A DNA stretch of 64,000 nt, taken from the NCBI RefSeq assembly GCF_900114995.1, contig NZ_FOUX01000001.1, positions 62,001 through 126,000 on the forward strand, in the 5' to 3' direction. Position numbers and translations under genes: made by a program. Source of the stretch: Chitinophaga sp. YR627 (GTDB lineage: Bacteria; Bacteroidota; Bacteroidia; Chitinophagales; Chitinophagaceae). Position 1 is the first letter of the stretch; the number at the start of each line of letters is the position of its first letter. Shown piece by piece: positions 34,371-42,892 of this stretch. The notes under the pieces were generated by a model. It did not search any database, was not told the DNA's origin, and saw nothing but the letters and a program-made list of their open reading frames with translations.

Positions 34371-35831
34371 TTAGTCACCACCTCCTCCGCAACCACCACA
34401 TCCACCTCCGCAACTACTTCCGCAGCCGCCTCCTCCACTGCTGCAACTACTACCACTGCAACCTGATCCGCCGCTACTACAACTGGAAGCTCCACCGAAG
34501 TCCTGGTTCACAGGCATTGCACGTTCATTCCTGAAAGCGCTGCTGGTATAGGCAGCAAACATGCCGGTCAGGAACCCTATCTCAGCAAAACCACTTACAG
34601 CGGATAGTCCATTCATCGCAAATCCGGGTACGATGTTGTCTGTTTTATCCGGATTATCTCCAAACTTTTCAATAAAGCAGTCTTTTGCTGCCTGATACAT
34701 AGCGAGGTCTCTTCGTGCAGCGGCGGATACCAGTCTGCTTATGATGAATACGGCGACTATTTCCAATATCAGGTATCCGATGGCTTTTCCATTCATCAAT
34801 CCCTGTATGAGTCTTGCACCTGCCATACCATATAATGCAACGTGTATGATGTTGATGAAAGGCCGGTGTTGTACGGCGAATTTGTCCAGTGCGACCATTA
34901 AGGGATGGCTGGCTTCACCCGCATTATACCAGCGGGAAGAGATCTCACTGTAGGTGACATCTGCGTCATCGTTTTCTGCTTCGAAGCCAGGCATCAGAGG
35001 GTTTAGTTCATTTAACCTGGGTGCATAACCCCGCTTATTTAAAACGAATGCATGATCTCCTTCGGGAACGATCAGACCCCGTTTAACAAGATCAATAATC
35101 CCGGTTTGTACTGCCCTGGCTCTACCGTATACGAAGGCCGCGATCTGATAAGGAGATATATCATCAGGGAAGTATCTTTTCAGTACATCAACAGCCTGTT
35201 GTTTACTTTTTTCCAGGTAAATGCAAAGGATGGTCAGCAGACAACTGGCGTATACAAAGAAGAATGCCAGGAACTGCGGGCCTTTCAGCTCGAAAGGAAT
35301 GAGCTTTCGGAATACCAGTCCGGAGAAGATAAACGGGAGTGCGCATAAAGCAATAAACCAGCGTTTCAGCGCAGGTGTCCATTTGATGATGGGCTCCTCC
35401 GGCACCGGAACAAATTCCTTTGGAGTTGGCCAAATATCTTCCGGGGCTTCTGTGCCGAAGTTCCGGTGGTATAATCTTTTGGTTGTCTTATACCAGTTCA
35501 GGTGTTTGTAATCTTCCTGTGTACCTCCCATTGAAGGATAGTGATGAACGTCCTGCCCCAGTGTATGCTTACAGAAGTCTGTCCAGTAAGACTGCGTATG
35601 GGTCAGATGAAGGTGCCATACCTCATCAACAATCTGAGAAGGTGCTGCACCGGTAGGAGAGGTACAGCAAAGCAGCATGAATTTTTTGTACTCTTCAATG
35701 GCTTTCTGTGTGAATGCGATTGTCCAGTTTTGTTCTGCTGCCAGTTTCTTTGTAAAGTGATTGACGGGACTTCCGCCATCGAAATTAAATGCCTGGATCT
35801 TCGTCCAGAGGGCTTGCTGTTCTTGTGTCAT
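34371..35831 (-). CDS. TIGR04222-like membrane protein with Cys/Gly-rich tail
   Basis: 486 aa. The N-terminal third (about 1-125) has a helical domain with EVWHLHLTHTQSYWTDFC and GAAPSQIVDEVWH. Membrane helices lie at about 170-190, 195-215, 330-350 and 355-375. The last 40 residues (SCSSGGSGCSGSSCSS and GGCGSSCGGGCGGCGGGG) are nearly all Gly, Ser and Cys. The layout resembles the TIGR04222 membrane family, whose job is unknown; the Cys tail could bind metal or form disulfides. It starts 4 bp inside the end of a degenerate copy of itself (next entry), so the two form one unit. Confidence 0.7.
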   Translation of the reverse strand: MTQEQQALWTKIQAFNFDGGSPVNHFTKKLAAEQNWTIAFTQKAIEEYKKFMLLCCTSPTGAAPSQIVDEVWHLHLTHTQSYWTDFCKHTLGQDVHHYPSMGGTQEDYKHLNWYKTTKRLYHRNFGTEAPEDIWPTPKEFVPVPEEPIIKWTPALKRWFIALCALPFIFSGLVFRKLIPFELKGPQFLAFFFVYASCLLTILCIYLEKSKQQAVDVLKRYFPDDISPYQIAAFVYGRARAVQTGIIDLVKRGLIVPEGDHAFVLNKRGYAPRLNELNPLMPGFEAENDDADVTYSEISSRWYNAGEASHPLMVALDKFAVQHRPFINIIHVALYGMAGARLIQGLMNGKAIGYLILEIVAVFIISRLVSAAARRDLAMYQAAKDCFIEKFGDNPDKTDNIVPGFAMNGLSAVSGFAEIGFLTGMFAAYTSSAFRNERAMPVNQDFGGASSCSSGGSGCSGSSCSSGGGGCGSSCGGGCGGCGGGGD

Positions 35832-36439
35832 AACTTGTTTGGGTTAAATTGTGAATGCTGTTTTTGTTTCATATAGATGGCCTTTTTGATCCTCTCCACT
35901 GCATAGGTATATGATACCGGTAATGCACGATGTATAACGTGTTTACTGGTATACCAGCATTTTGTAATGCAGGTATAATTGAGTGGAGGTATTAGTATAT
36001 ATATTGTATAGATGATGAAGAAAGCAGGTAACTGAGGAGCGTTCAGGATATAGGGAATAGGGTGTCTGAAATCCGGCGCACAGATGAGAAGTGCTATAAA
36101 AAGAAAGAGGAAAGCGGTAAGGGTTGTTTTATTATTCCACGGAGTGGGAGGAGCGTTCGTAATGGGAAAAGATTTCCTGGGAGGTGGTGATGTGTCAGGT
36201 GGTGGAGGTGCGGTACTAAAGATACATGGTTTCTCTATTGTATCCGGTGGCGCTGCGCCCGTCGGAGATATACAGCAGAACATGATACATCTTTTGTATT
36301 CATCTGTAATGCGTTGCGTAAATTCCGTGAACCAGTTTTGTGAAGTAGATAATGTGTGGGCGAAGTAGCTGTCGGCAGTGCCGTTGTCGAAAGTAAAAAC
36401 CTTAATATTTGTACAGTATGTTTGATATGTTACTATCAT
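35828..36439 (-). CDS. Truncated, diverged paralogue of the next membrane protein
   Basis: About 203 aa from the ATG at 36439 (the longer frame begins at TTG 36451). Residues about 10-65 align with the N-terminus of the 486-aa neighbour: FTFDNGTADSYFAHTL / FNFDGGSPVNHFTKKL, QNWFTEFTQRITDEYKR / QNWTIAFTQKAIEEYKK, CCISPTGAAP / CCTSPTGAAP. The W-H-L-H block is lost and replaced by a proline-rich linker, then two membrane helices (TLTAFLFLFIALLICA, FFIIYTIYILI) like the neighbour's TM1-2; the C-terminal half and Cys tail are missing. This is a tandem duplicate with an internal loss. It may be functional or decaying. Confidence 0.6.
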   Translation of the reverse strand: MIVTYQTYCTNIKVFTFDNGTADSYFAHTLSTSQNWFTEFTQRITDEYKRCIMFCCISPTGAAPPDTIEKPCIFSTAPPPPDTSPPPRKSFPITNAPPTPWNNKTTLTAFLFLFIALLICAPDFRHPIPYILNAPQLPAFFIIYTIYILIPPLNYTCITKCWYTSKHVIHRALPVSYTYAVERIKKAIYMKQKQHSQFNPNKL

Positions 36440-36610
36440 GCGTTTACTCAAATACTTTCACGATGTAAATTAAGTGGAATTTTTGATATCTGTTCATTTT
36501 CCGACCTTTAATTTTATGTTATCAACTAAACCAGTATGGTAGATCAGGATGGTGTATATCATGCAGCACTACTAATTGTTATTTTTGTATTGATCCCGTT
36601 CAGATATTTG

Positions 36611-36682
36611 TCAGACAATGCTTATGTTACGTTTGTCCTGCGTTTGTCAATGGAGGATGAACGTAACATAAGTATTGTCTGA
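36611..36682. repeat. 29-bp perfectly paired hairpin
   Basis: Arms 36611-36639 and 36654-36682 pair over 29 positions without a gap (three G-T pairs), loop of 14. No T-run follows on either strand. It lies 11 bp beyond the stop of the MFS gene at 36693 and about 170 bp before the next minus-strand gene. A mobile-element remnant, a processing site or a strong 3' end are possible. The rest of 36440-36692 shows no gene. Confidence 0.75.
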
Positions 36683-36692
36683 TACTGTGCTA

Positions 36693-37967
36693 TCAGGCAG
36701 GATGTACACTTGGTTTATTTACTTTTTGGGTATTGGTGTTTTTTTCAAGGATCATTTTATTGATCCTGTAGACGAGGTATATACAAATTACGGTAATTAT
36801 CACCATCATATAACCAACGATATTATAATGTTCCAGGGGTTGTAGCTTATCTTTTTGCGTCACGATAATACCTGCAACTGCTGCTGCTATACCTCCGGCT
36901 ATTTGCTGGAGAGAGGCAGTGATGCTCATGTATGCGCCCCTGTCCTGGGCTTCCGGAATAGCGCTGGTCAGTGCACTGCTAGGGATCATCCTGCTCATAA
37001 TACTGGACATCATCAGCATATTCAGGGCAACAACAATCCAGAAAGGAGTAGGTCCGAGATTTGTATAGATCACTACTATTGTCATCATAAGTATGGAGGC
37101 AAATGTGAATAGCTTAAACTTGTCCATTTTATCACTCAGCTTACCTATTAATGGCATTACCACCAGTGTTGTGATACCTGATGCCATAAATAATACAGGT
37201 AGCTGGTTTTGTGTTATATGCAGATTATTTACAGCAAAAGAACTGCTGAAGGGCATCATCATGAAACCACCTATTGACATTAATGCGGTGGCGATATAAC
37301 CAATATGGTAGCGGCCGATGGAGAGTGCATGTCTGAGATGTAAAAGCGGAGAACGCGTTTGTTGTATTTGCAGATGTTGCTGTAACGGCTGCAATTTAAC
37401 GGCGATCATTATCAATACTATTAGTCCTATTGCAGATACGAGTACAAACGGATACTGCCATCCCCATAGATTCGCTATTAATAAACTGACAGGAATACCT
37501 AATACCTGGCTTGCACTAAAGCCCAGTTGCAGGTATCCCATTACCCTGCCCCGTTGTTGTAAAGGAAAAATGTCGGCAATGATAGCCATAGCCATAGAGC
37601 TGATCACACCACCGAACAGGCCTGTAACAATACGTGCGGCGACTAGATAAATATAAGAGGGTGCGATAGCGCAGCACAATGTTCCTACTATAAAACCTGC
37701 ATAAAAAAAAAGTAATAATTTTTTACGGTCGTATCTGTCCGCGAAACCTGCAATTAATAATCCCGATATTCCCGCACTAAATGCATAAGCGGATACTGCA
37801 ATCCCGAACTGTGCTGGTTTTAGGGATAAAGATTTAATTAATAGATCGCCTAATGGAGCGATCACCATAAAGTCAAGCAGTACAGAGAATTGAGCAACTG
37901 CAAGTATGAAGATGGTTAATTTCTGATAAGAACTGAACTGTATAGTTTCGTTGGATGTCTTTGCCAT
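36693..37967 (-). CDS. MFS exporter next to the polyketide cluster
   Basis: 424 aa, 12 membrane helices, DHA1-type. Visible motifs: FADRYDRKKLLLFFYAGF (motif A, about 75-92), RIVTGLFGGVISSMAMAIIADIF (about 112-134), GFSASQVLGIPVSLLI (motif C region) and IGKLSDKMDKFKLFTF between the halves. It resembles sugar-efflux/chloramphenicol-resistance exporters. Divergent from the NusG-like gene with 418 bp between; it is a candidate for export of, or resistance to, the polyketide, but this is inference from position. Confidence 0.85.
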   Translation of the reverse strand: MAKTSNETIQFSSYQKLTIFILAVAQFSVLLDFMVIAPLGDLLIKSLSLKPAQFGIAVSAYAFSAGISGLLIAGFADRYDRKKLLLFFYAGFIVGTLCCAIAPSYIYLVAARIVTGLFGGVISSMAMAIIADIFPLQQRGRVMGYLQLGFSASQVLGIPVSLLIANLWGWQYPFVLVSAIGLIVLIMIAVKLQPLQQHLQIQQTRSPLLHLRHALSIGRYHIGYIATALMSIGGFMMMPFSSSFAVNNLHITQNQLPVLFMASGITTLVVMPLIGKLSDKMDKFKLFTFASILMMTIVVIYTNLGPTPFWIVVALNMLMMSSIMSRMIPSSALTSAIPEAQDRGAYMSITASLQQIAGGIAAAVAGIIVTQKDKLQPLEHYNIVGYMMVIITVICIYLVYRINKMILEKNTNTQKVNKPSVHPA

Positions 37968-38078
37968 GGCTATTTTAAAGGGTTTAAACGGATTTGGAAT
38001 TATTTCTGAAGGGGTAGATCGATGTGTGTAGTAATTGCAAGTTCTTAAAAATATTCAGAGAAACAAATCGTTTCAACA

Positions 38079-38108
38079 TTTGTTTTTATATTTTTTTTAC
38101 TAATTTTA
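38079..38108 (+). promoter_or_regulatory. Possible promoter of the polyketide operon
   Basis: TTTG (38079-38082), 18 nt, TAATTTTA (38101-38108), one base from TAnnTTTG. It would give a leader of about 270 nt before the NusG-like start. Other promoters in this AT-rich stretch cannot be excluded. Confidence 0.35.
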
Positions 38109-38236
38109 TCAAAACATAAACACACTATCCATATAATCGTAGACACGAAGTTTTTAATCCTTAAATAACCCAAAGACTTTGTTAACTAGCAGTATCGTTT
38201 AAGTAAGTTTTCACAAAATTTTTTGCTTTTAATATA

Positions 38237-38378
38237 ACATGCCTGTGGCATAGTCCGGCGAAGCCATGTTTTGCCCGCAACTGTATATGACTTTAGAATA
38301 CGGCCTACAGCCTTATGAATGAATTTGTTACATATGCCAGTTCATTCGTTTCCCTCATTTATACTATTCAGTAACAAA
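38237..38378 (+). promoter_or_regulatory. Structured leader of the NusG-like gene
   Basis: Three elements are visible. First, AACATG (38236-38241) can pair with CATGTT (38265-38270), enclosing CCGGCGAAGCC. Second, GCCCGCAACTGTATA (38273-38287) locally resembles the cobalamin-riboswitch core string CCGCAACTGTAA. Third, GAATGAA (38317-38323) pairs with TTCATTC (38341-38347), while TTTGTTAC (38324-38331) pairs with GTAACAAA (38371-38378), seven bases before the ATG. The last two stems interleave and so are either alternative or a pseudoknot covering the start region. The remaining bases of 37968-38385 hold no gene. Confidence 0.4.
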
Positions 38379-38385
38379 CACATTT

Positions 38386-38910
38386 ATGAGATCATCAATG
38401 TCTATTACGCAGCAGCGTGACAGCAAGTGGTATGTATTATATACATACCCGCTGTTTGAAAAAAAAATAGGAAGGCAGTTGGCACTAATAGATATTATTC
38501 ATTATCTCCCGGTAAGAACAGAAGTGCGTAAGTGGAGTGACCGTCTCAAAAGAACAGAGGTGCCTTTATTCCCCAATTACATATTTGTTAAAACAAACTT
38601 ACTAAACAAAACGCCTATACTGAGCATACCTGGTGTAGTTCGCTTTGTTTCGATAGAGGGAAAGGCTATCCCTGTGAGCGAGGACGATATCAATAAGATC
38701 AGACAGATAGAGGCGTCTAGACAGGATGTAGAAATAGAGTCTGTTTATAATACGGGGGATAAGATCAGAATACTAAATGGCGTGTTTTCCGGATTAGAGG
38801 GAGAATTATATAAAAGATCAAACCGTCTGCGTGTGTTGATCAAACTGCCTGTAATAGCGCAGGCTGTATCAGTAGAGATCAGCAACTGTGATATAGAAAA
38901 GCTTGCCTGA
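38386..38910 (+). CDS. NusG-like transcription antiterminator of the polyketide operon
   Basis: 174 aa, a specialised NusG paralogue of the Bacteroidota UpxY / myxovirescin TaA type. The NGN domain: DSKWYVLYTYPLFEKKIGRQL (about 11-31), VRKWSDRLKRTEVPLFPNYIFVKT (about 47-70) and IPGVVRFVSIEGKAIPVSEDDI (about 81-102). The KOW domain at the end: GDKIRILNGVFSGLEGELYKR. It binds RNA polymerase and favours full-length reading of a long operon, here at least 25 kb. First gene of the cluster, 34 bp before the trans-AT gene. Start ATG 38386, with another in-frame ATG at 38398. Confidence 0.9.
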   Translation: MRSSMSITQQRDSKWYVLYTYPLFEKKIGRQLALIDIIHYLPVRTEVRKWSDRLKRTEVPLFPNYIFVKTNLLNKTPILSIPGVVRFVSIEGKAIPVSEDDINKIRQIEASRQDVEIESVYNTGDKIRILNGVFSGLEGELYKRSNRLRVLIKLPVIAQAVSVEISNCDIEKLA

Positions 38911-38944
38911 CAGAATCTTTCGCTTGTAATTTAATATACTTGTT

Positions 38945-41314
38945 ATGATTGCTTATTTGTTTCCCGGACAAGGCTCTCAGAAAAGAGGGATGGGTGAAAA
39001 ATTGTTTGATAAATATACTTCGCTGGCAGATGAGGCCAGTGAAATACTTGGTTATAATATCAGGGAATTGTGTGTAGTGGACGAACATCGTTTACTTAAT
39101 CAGACGCAGTATACGCAACCTGCATTATATGTGGTGAACGCTTTGTCATACCTCGACAGACAGGAAACAATGCCCAAACCTGATTTTGTATTGGGACATA
39201 GTCTGGGGGAATATGTGGCGTTGTTTGCTGCAGGTGCATTCTCTTTTGAAACGGGTCTGAAACTGGTAAAACAACGTGCGGAGATAATGGGACGTGTGAA
39301 AAACGGGGGTATGGCTGCTTTACTGGGATTGAAGATGGATACTGTCAGAAAAATACTTGTCGAAAATAGCTACAGCAGCATCGATATCGCTAATTACAAT
39401 TCTGCAGAACAGATCGTTATTTCTGGTTTACAGGACGATATTATCAGTGCACAGAAGGTATTTGAAGCGAATGGTGCGAAGCTTTATTATCCACTGAATG
39501 TGAGTGGCGCTTTTCACTCCAGATATATGAAGGAAGCAGAGGAGGCCTTTGCCACAGCTGTCGCCCATGTACATTTTTCCCCATTGCAGATACCGGTTAT
39601 TTCCAATGTGCTGGCCCGTCCCTATGAGGATGGCCGTATCGGAGAATTACTGACAACACAGATCACCAGTCAGGTAAAATGGTATGAGAGTATTTCTTTT
39701 CTGCTGCATAATGGTGTATCTGTATTTCAGGAAGTAGGCCCCGGCGATGTACTGACGAAGATGCAGGGATTTATTGCAGCCGCGCCTATGCCGGCGCAGG
39801 TGGCCGGTTTTACACCAGTGCAACCGCCTGTAAAACGGCTGGAACAACTGGCGCCACCTGAAGTGAAAGAGGATGTAATAACAGATGAATTGCCTGCCTA
39901 TTACAGGCAGTTGATTGGAGACGAAGTCTCAGAGGGAGATGAGCCGCTATTTACAGCAGCACACCTGGGGAGTGCCGGCTTTCGTAAGCTATATAAAGTA
40001 AAATATGCTTATGCAGCAGGTTCTATGTTTTATGGCATCTCCTCAAAGGAGTTCGTGGCAAGAATGGGCCGGGCCGGTCTGTTAAGTTTTTACGGGTCGA
40101 AAGGAAAGAGCCTGGCAGAGATAGAAGCCGCTATTCTTTATTTTCAGGGCTTACCGTCCCTGCCTTATGGTATTCATCTCTGGCACCAGCCGGACGATGC
40201 ATCCGCAGAGATGGCGCTTGTAGCATTGCTGCAGAAACATCAGGTAAGCGTTGTGGAAGCCGGTGGGTATACTACGCTGAGCGAGGCGATCGTATATTAC
40301 CGCGTATCAGGTCTTGTAAGAGGTGAAAACGGCCGTACAGTTATCCGGCATCATATCCTTGCTAAAGCTGCCCGTCCTGATATAGCAGCGCTATTCCTGC
40401 AACCACCACCGGAGAAAATAGTGGAGCAGCTTGTAGCTTCCGGGAAGATCACAAAAGAACAGGCCCTTATGGCAGCAACCGTACCTATGGCAGATGATAT
40501 CTGTGCGGAAGCGGAAGGAACAGGTATGGGAGGACGTAAAATGCCTTATGCTTTGATGACGGTATTCAGGCAACAAAGAGATCAGCTGGCGCGTCGTTAC
40601 GGTTACCAGGAGGCACCCCGTATCGGACTGGCCGGAGGCATAGGAACACCGGAAGCAGCGGCAGGTGCGTTTCTGACAGGCGCTGAATTTGTACTGACAG
40701 GTTCGGTGAATCAGTGTACAGTGGAAGCCGGTACCAGCAGAGAGGTAAAAGATATGTTGCAGGAGACAGGTATACAGGACACCGACTATGTACCAGGAGA
40801 AGAGTTGTTCGAATTTGGCGCGCGTATACAGGTGCTAAAGAAAGGACTGTTTTTCCCGGCCAGGGCGGCCCGGTTATATGAGTTTTACCGGATGTATACT
40901 TCTCTGGATGAACTGGACCCAAAAGACAGGACGCAGCTTGAAACGCGCTATTTCGGTGCAACGCTCGACGCTGTTTTTGAAGAGCTGAAACAAACGCTCA
41001 GTCAAGCTACTATTGCCAGTGCTATGCAGCATCCGCGGCACAAGATGGCGCTGGTTTTCAGACAATATTTTGAAAAAAGCATGAAGGCGGCACTTTCCGG
41101 CGATCAGGCTGCCAAACTGGATTATCAGGTACAAAGCAGTTCGGCGCTGGGGTCATTTAATGAATGGGTAAAAGACACCCCTTTAAGACACTGGAATAAC
41201 CGGCATGGGGATAGTATCGCCCTGTTACTGATGACCGGTGCAGCCGCTTATTTATCCCGTTTTTATAATACTGCACTTGTCGCCCGGGAAAGCGGGGCTA
41301 TGATTCCGGCATAA
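38945..41314 (+). CDS. trans-acyltransferase / PfaD-type enoyl reductase fusion
   Basis: 789 aa, two enzymes of trans-AT polyketide assembly. AT (about 1-285): YLFPGQGSQKRGMGE, active-site Ser86 in GHSLGE, Arg111 (KQRAEIM, binds the malonyl carboxylate), AFHSRYM (His) and EVGPGDVL. It loads malonyl-CoA onto the carrier domains of the PKS proteins, which lack their own AT. The ER (about 330-780) is the FMN-dependent PfaD/PksE kind: GSAGFRKLYKVKYAYAAGSM, FYGSKGKSLAEIEAAI, VPMADDICAEAEGTGMGG, LAGGIGTPEAAAGAFLTGAE and GSVNQCTVEAGTS. It reduces an enoyl thioester in trans. The two PKS proteins visible carry no ER, so it serves a module by docking. Confidence 0.93.
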   Translation: MIAYLFPGQGSQKRGMGEKLFDKYTSLADEASEILGYNIRELCVVDEHRLLNQTQYTQPALYVVNALSYLDRQETMPKPDFVLGHSLGEYVALFAAGAFSFETGLKLVKQRAEIMGRVKNGGMAALLGLKMDTVRKILVENSYSSIDIANYNSAEQIVISGLQDDIISAQKVFEANGAKLYYPLNVSGAFHSRYMKEAEEAFATAVAHVHFSPLQIPVISNVLARPYEDGRIGELLTTQITSQVKWYESISFLLHNGVSVFQEVGPGDVLTKMQGFIAAAPMPAQVAGFTPVQPPVKRLEQLAPPEVKEDVITDELPAYYRQLIGDEVSEGDEPLFTAAHLGSAGFRKLYKVKYAYAAGSMFYGISSKEFVARMGRAGLLSFYGSKGKSLAEIEAAILYFQGLPSLPYGIHLWHQPDDASAEMALVALLQKHQVSVVEAGGYTTLSEAIVYYRVSGLVRGENGRTVIRHHILAKAARPDIAALFLQPPPEKIVEQLVASGKITKEQALMAATVPMADDICAEAEGTGMGGRKMPYALMTVFRQQRDQLARRYGYQEAPRIGLAGGIGTPEAAAGAFLTGAEFVLTGSVNQCTVEAGTSREVKDMLQETGIQDTDYVPGEELFEFGARIQVLKKGLFFPARAARLYEFYRMYTSLDELDPKDRTQLETRYFGATLDAVFEELKQTLSQATIASAMQHPRHKMALVFRQYFEKSMKAALSGDQAAKLDYQVQSSSALGSFNEWVKDTPLRHWNNRHGDSIALLLMTGAAAYLSRFYNTALVARESGAMIPA

Positions 41315-41334
41315 CCATTTTCAGCTATTTGAAC

Positions 41335-42336
41335 ATGCAAAATACTATGTCAGCTCCGCAGCCTGTATTGCTGTTTGCTGGTCAGGGAAGCCAGTATTAC
41401 AATATGGGGCGGGCATTGTTTGACACAAACCCTACTTTCAGGAATACCATGCTTGGGCTGGACGAGGTCGCAACCCGACTGACCGGCCAGTCTGTTATCG
41501 GATATCTCTATGATGGGAATAAGAGCTATCCGCTGGACAGACTGCTTTACTCACATCCTGCCATTTTTATGGTGCAGTATGCGCTGGCCCGTACAGTCAG
41601 CGAACTGTTACCAGCTCCCCCGGCATATGTACTCGGATCCAGTCTGGGAGAGACCGTCGCAGCTGCTGTCAGTGGAGCCATCTCCGCAGAAGATATGCTG
41701 GAGATCGTTATCCGGCAGGCTGCACTGGTGGAACGTAGTTGCACAGAAGGTGGTATGATCACCCTGTTGCATGACCAGGCGATATTTGAAAATGAACCGG
41801 CGCTTTATATGAATGCGGTCATCGCTGCATATAACTACGACGCTCATTTTACTTTAAGCGCAGCAAAGCCTGCTCTGTCAGGTATCAGCAGTTTTTTGCA
41901 TACCCGGGAGATCATGTACAGCGTACTTCCGGTGAAATATGCATTTCACAGTTCGGAGATGGAAAAGATCAGTGCATCATTCCCTGATGGGAACAGGGAT
42001 AAGCACTTTTCATTACCGGTAATACCGTTCTATTCTTCCGTATATGCGCGGGAATGGTATGATATCTCCATTACTTATTTCTGGCAGGTTATACGTCGCA
42101 GGATCAGATTTAAGGAGGCGATAGAAAGTCTCGAAAAGAAAGGCCCCTATTATTACATTGATTGCAGCCCCTCAGGAACCCTGAAAAACCTAACGGCGAA
42201 AATTGCTCCGTCATCCATTTCCGGTCGTCTGTTTGATGTATTGTCTCCCTTCGGTAAAGACAGAGAGAAACTTAATACGCTACAGACTTCCATTCATCAT
42301 ATCAGCAAACAAATTTCGCTCACCCTCAAAACGTGA
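41335..42336 (+). CDS. AT-like acyl hydrolase (proofreading)
   Basis: 333 aa from the ATG at 41335 (a TTG start two codons earlier is possible). AT fold: LLFAGQGSQYYNMGRALF, nucleophile Ser103 in GSSLGE and His in AFHSSEM. The residue aligned with the malonyl-binding Arg111 of the preceding AT is Gln128 (RQAALV against QRAEIM, both 25 residues after the Ser). That change is the signature of acyl hydrolases such as PedC, which remove stalled acyl chains from ACPs rather than load malonate. The C-terminal third is short and unlike AT1. It begins 20 bp after the AT-ER gene. Confidence 0.85.
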   Translation: MQNTMSAPQPVLLFAGQGSQYYNMGRALFDTNPTFRNTMLGLDEVATRLTGQSVIGYLYDGNKSYPLDRLLYSHPAIFMVQYALARTVSELLPAPPAYVLGSSLGETVAAAVSGAISAEDMLEIVIRQAALVERSCTEGGMITLLHDQAIFENEPALYMNAVIAAYNYDAHFTLSAAKPALSGISSFLHTREIMYSVLPVKYAFHSSEMEKISASFPDGNRDKHFSLPVIPFYSSVYAREWYDISITYFWQVIRRRIRFKEAIESLEKKGPYYYIDCSPSGTLKNLTAKIAPSSISGRLFDVLSPFGKDREKLNTLQTSIHHISKQISLTLKT

Positions 42337-42339
42337 AGT

Positions 42340-42615
42340 ATGAGAGACTATAAGCTAATTATTAACTGCGAGTACGTTAACGAAACAGGCATACTGGTAA
42401 ACCATGTCTTAAAGGCCGATACGGCCAGAAAACCCCAGGTATATGATAAATTTATGTTTGTGAGTAAACAGCACTTCAAGCCCATTGTTATTGAGATAAG
42501 AGATATTGTGGAAGTAGCTATGCTGCCAGGTATGCACGTAGTGTGCGATGGCGAAGAAGTTGATGAAGCCGATGATATTAAGGAGACATTCTACAGTTTC
42601 CTGATTGAAGACTAA
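42340..42615 (+). CDS. Unknown small protein in the polyketide operon, 91 aa
   Basis: ATG 3 bp after the previous stop; overall acidic in its C-terminal half. No signal, no membrane segment and no carrier or docking motif. Predicted mixed alpha/beta: strands KLIINCEYV, KPIVIEIRDIVEVAM and MHVVCDGEEV, then an acidic helix DEADDIKETFYSFLIED. I do not recognise the family. Its tight place between the hydrolase and the ACP makes it a genuine gene, perhaps a helper or structural partner. Confidence 0.6.
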   Translation: MRDYKLIINCEYVNETGILVNHVLKADTARKPQVYDKFMFVSKQHFKPIVIEIRDIVEVAMLPGMHVVCDGEEVDEADDIKETFYSFLIED

Positions 42616-42646
42616 AGGATCACCGTTGTTTACTAATAACCGTTAT

Positions 42647-42892
42647 ATGAACAAGCAAGCCATCTTTGAGCTGATAGTACAGCATACAAAAGAGATTATC
42701 CCCGAATTGGAAACCCATGCATTTGTCATTACTGATGAGCTGAAAGAACTTGGCGCAAACTCAGTTGATCGCGCAGAAATCATCACGCTGACTATCGAAT
42801 CTCTCTCTCTGGACATTCCACTGATTACATTTTCCGGGGCACAGAATATCGAAGACCTTGTCGATACATTCTATGAACAGCGGGTGGTATAA
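42647..42892 (+). CDS. Stand-alone ACP of the beta-branching type (AcpK-like)
   Basis: 81 aa from the ATG at 42647; the longer frame begins at a TTG inside the preceding gene and is less likely. It is a single acyl carrier protein with the phosphopantetheine Ser in ELGANSVDRAEII. The sequence KEIIPELETHAFVITDELKELGANSVDRAEIITLT resembles AcpK of the bacillaene pathway, the carrier that donates acetyl to an HMG-type synthase for beta-branches. The next gene overlaps it by 20 bp. Confidence 0.9.
   Translation: MNKQAIFELIVQHTKEIIPELETHAFVITDELKELGANSVDRAEIITLTIESLSLDIPLITFSGAQNIEDLVDTFYEQRVV

Noticed and set aside
38237-38312. Complete cobalamin riboswitch
   Set aside because: Only a core-like string is present; the B12 box and most stems are not, so I report only a resemblance.
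38266-38375. Two short overlapping frames (18 and 19 codons) in the leader of the NusG-like gene
   Set aside because: No codon bias or residue runs that suggest a leader peptide; such short frames are expected by chance.
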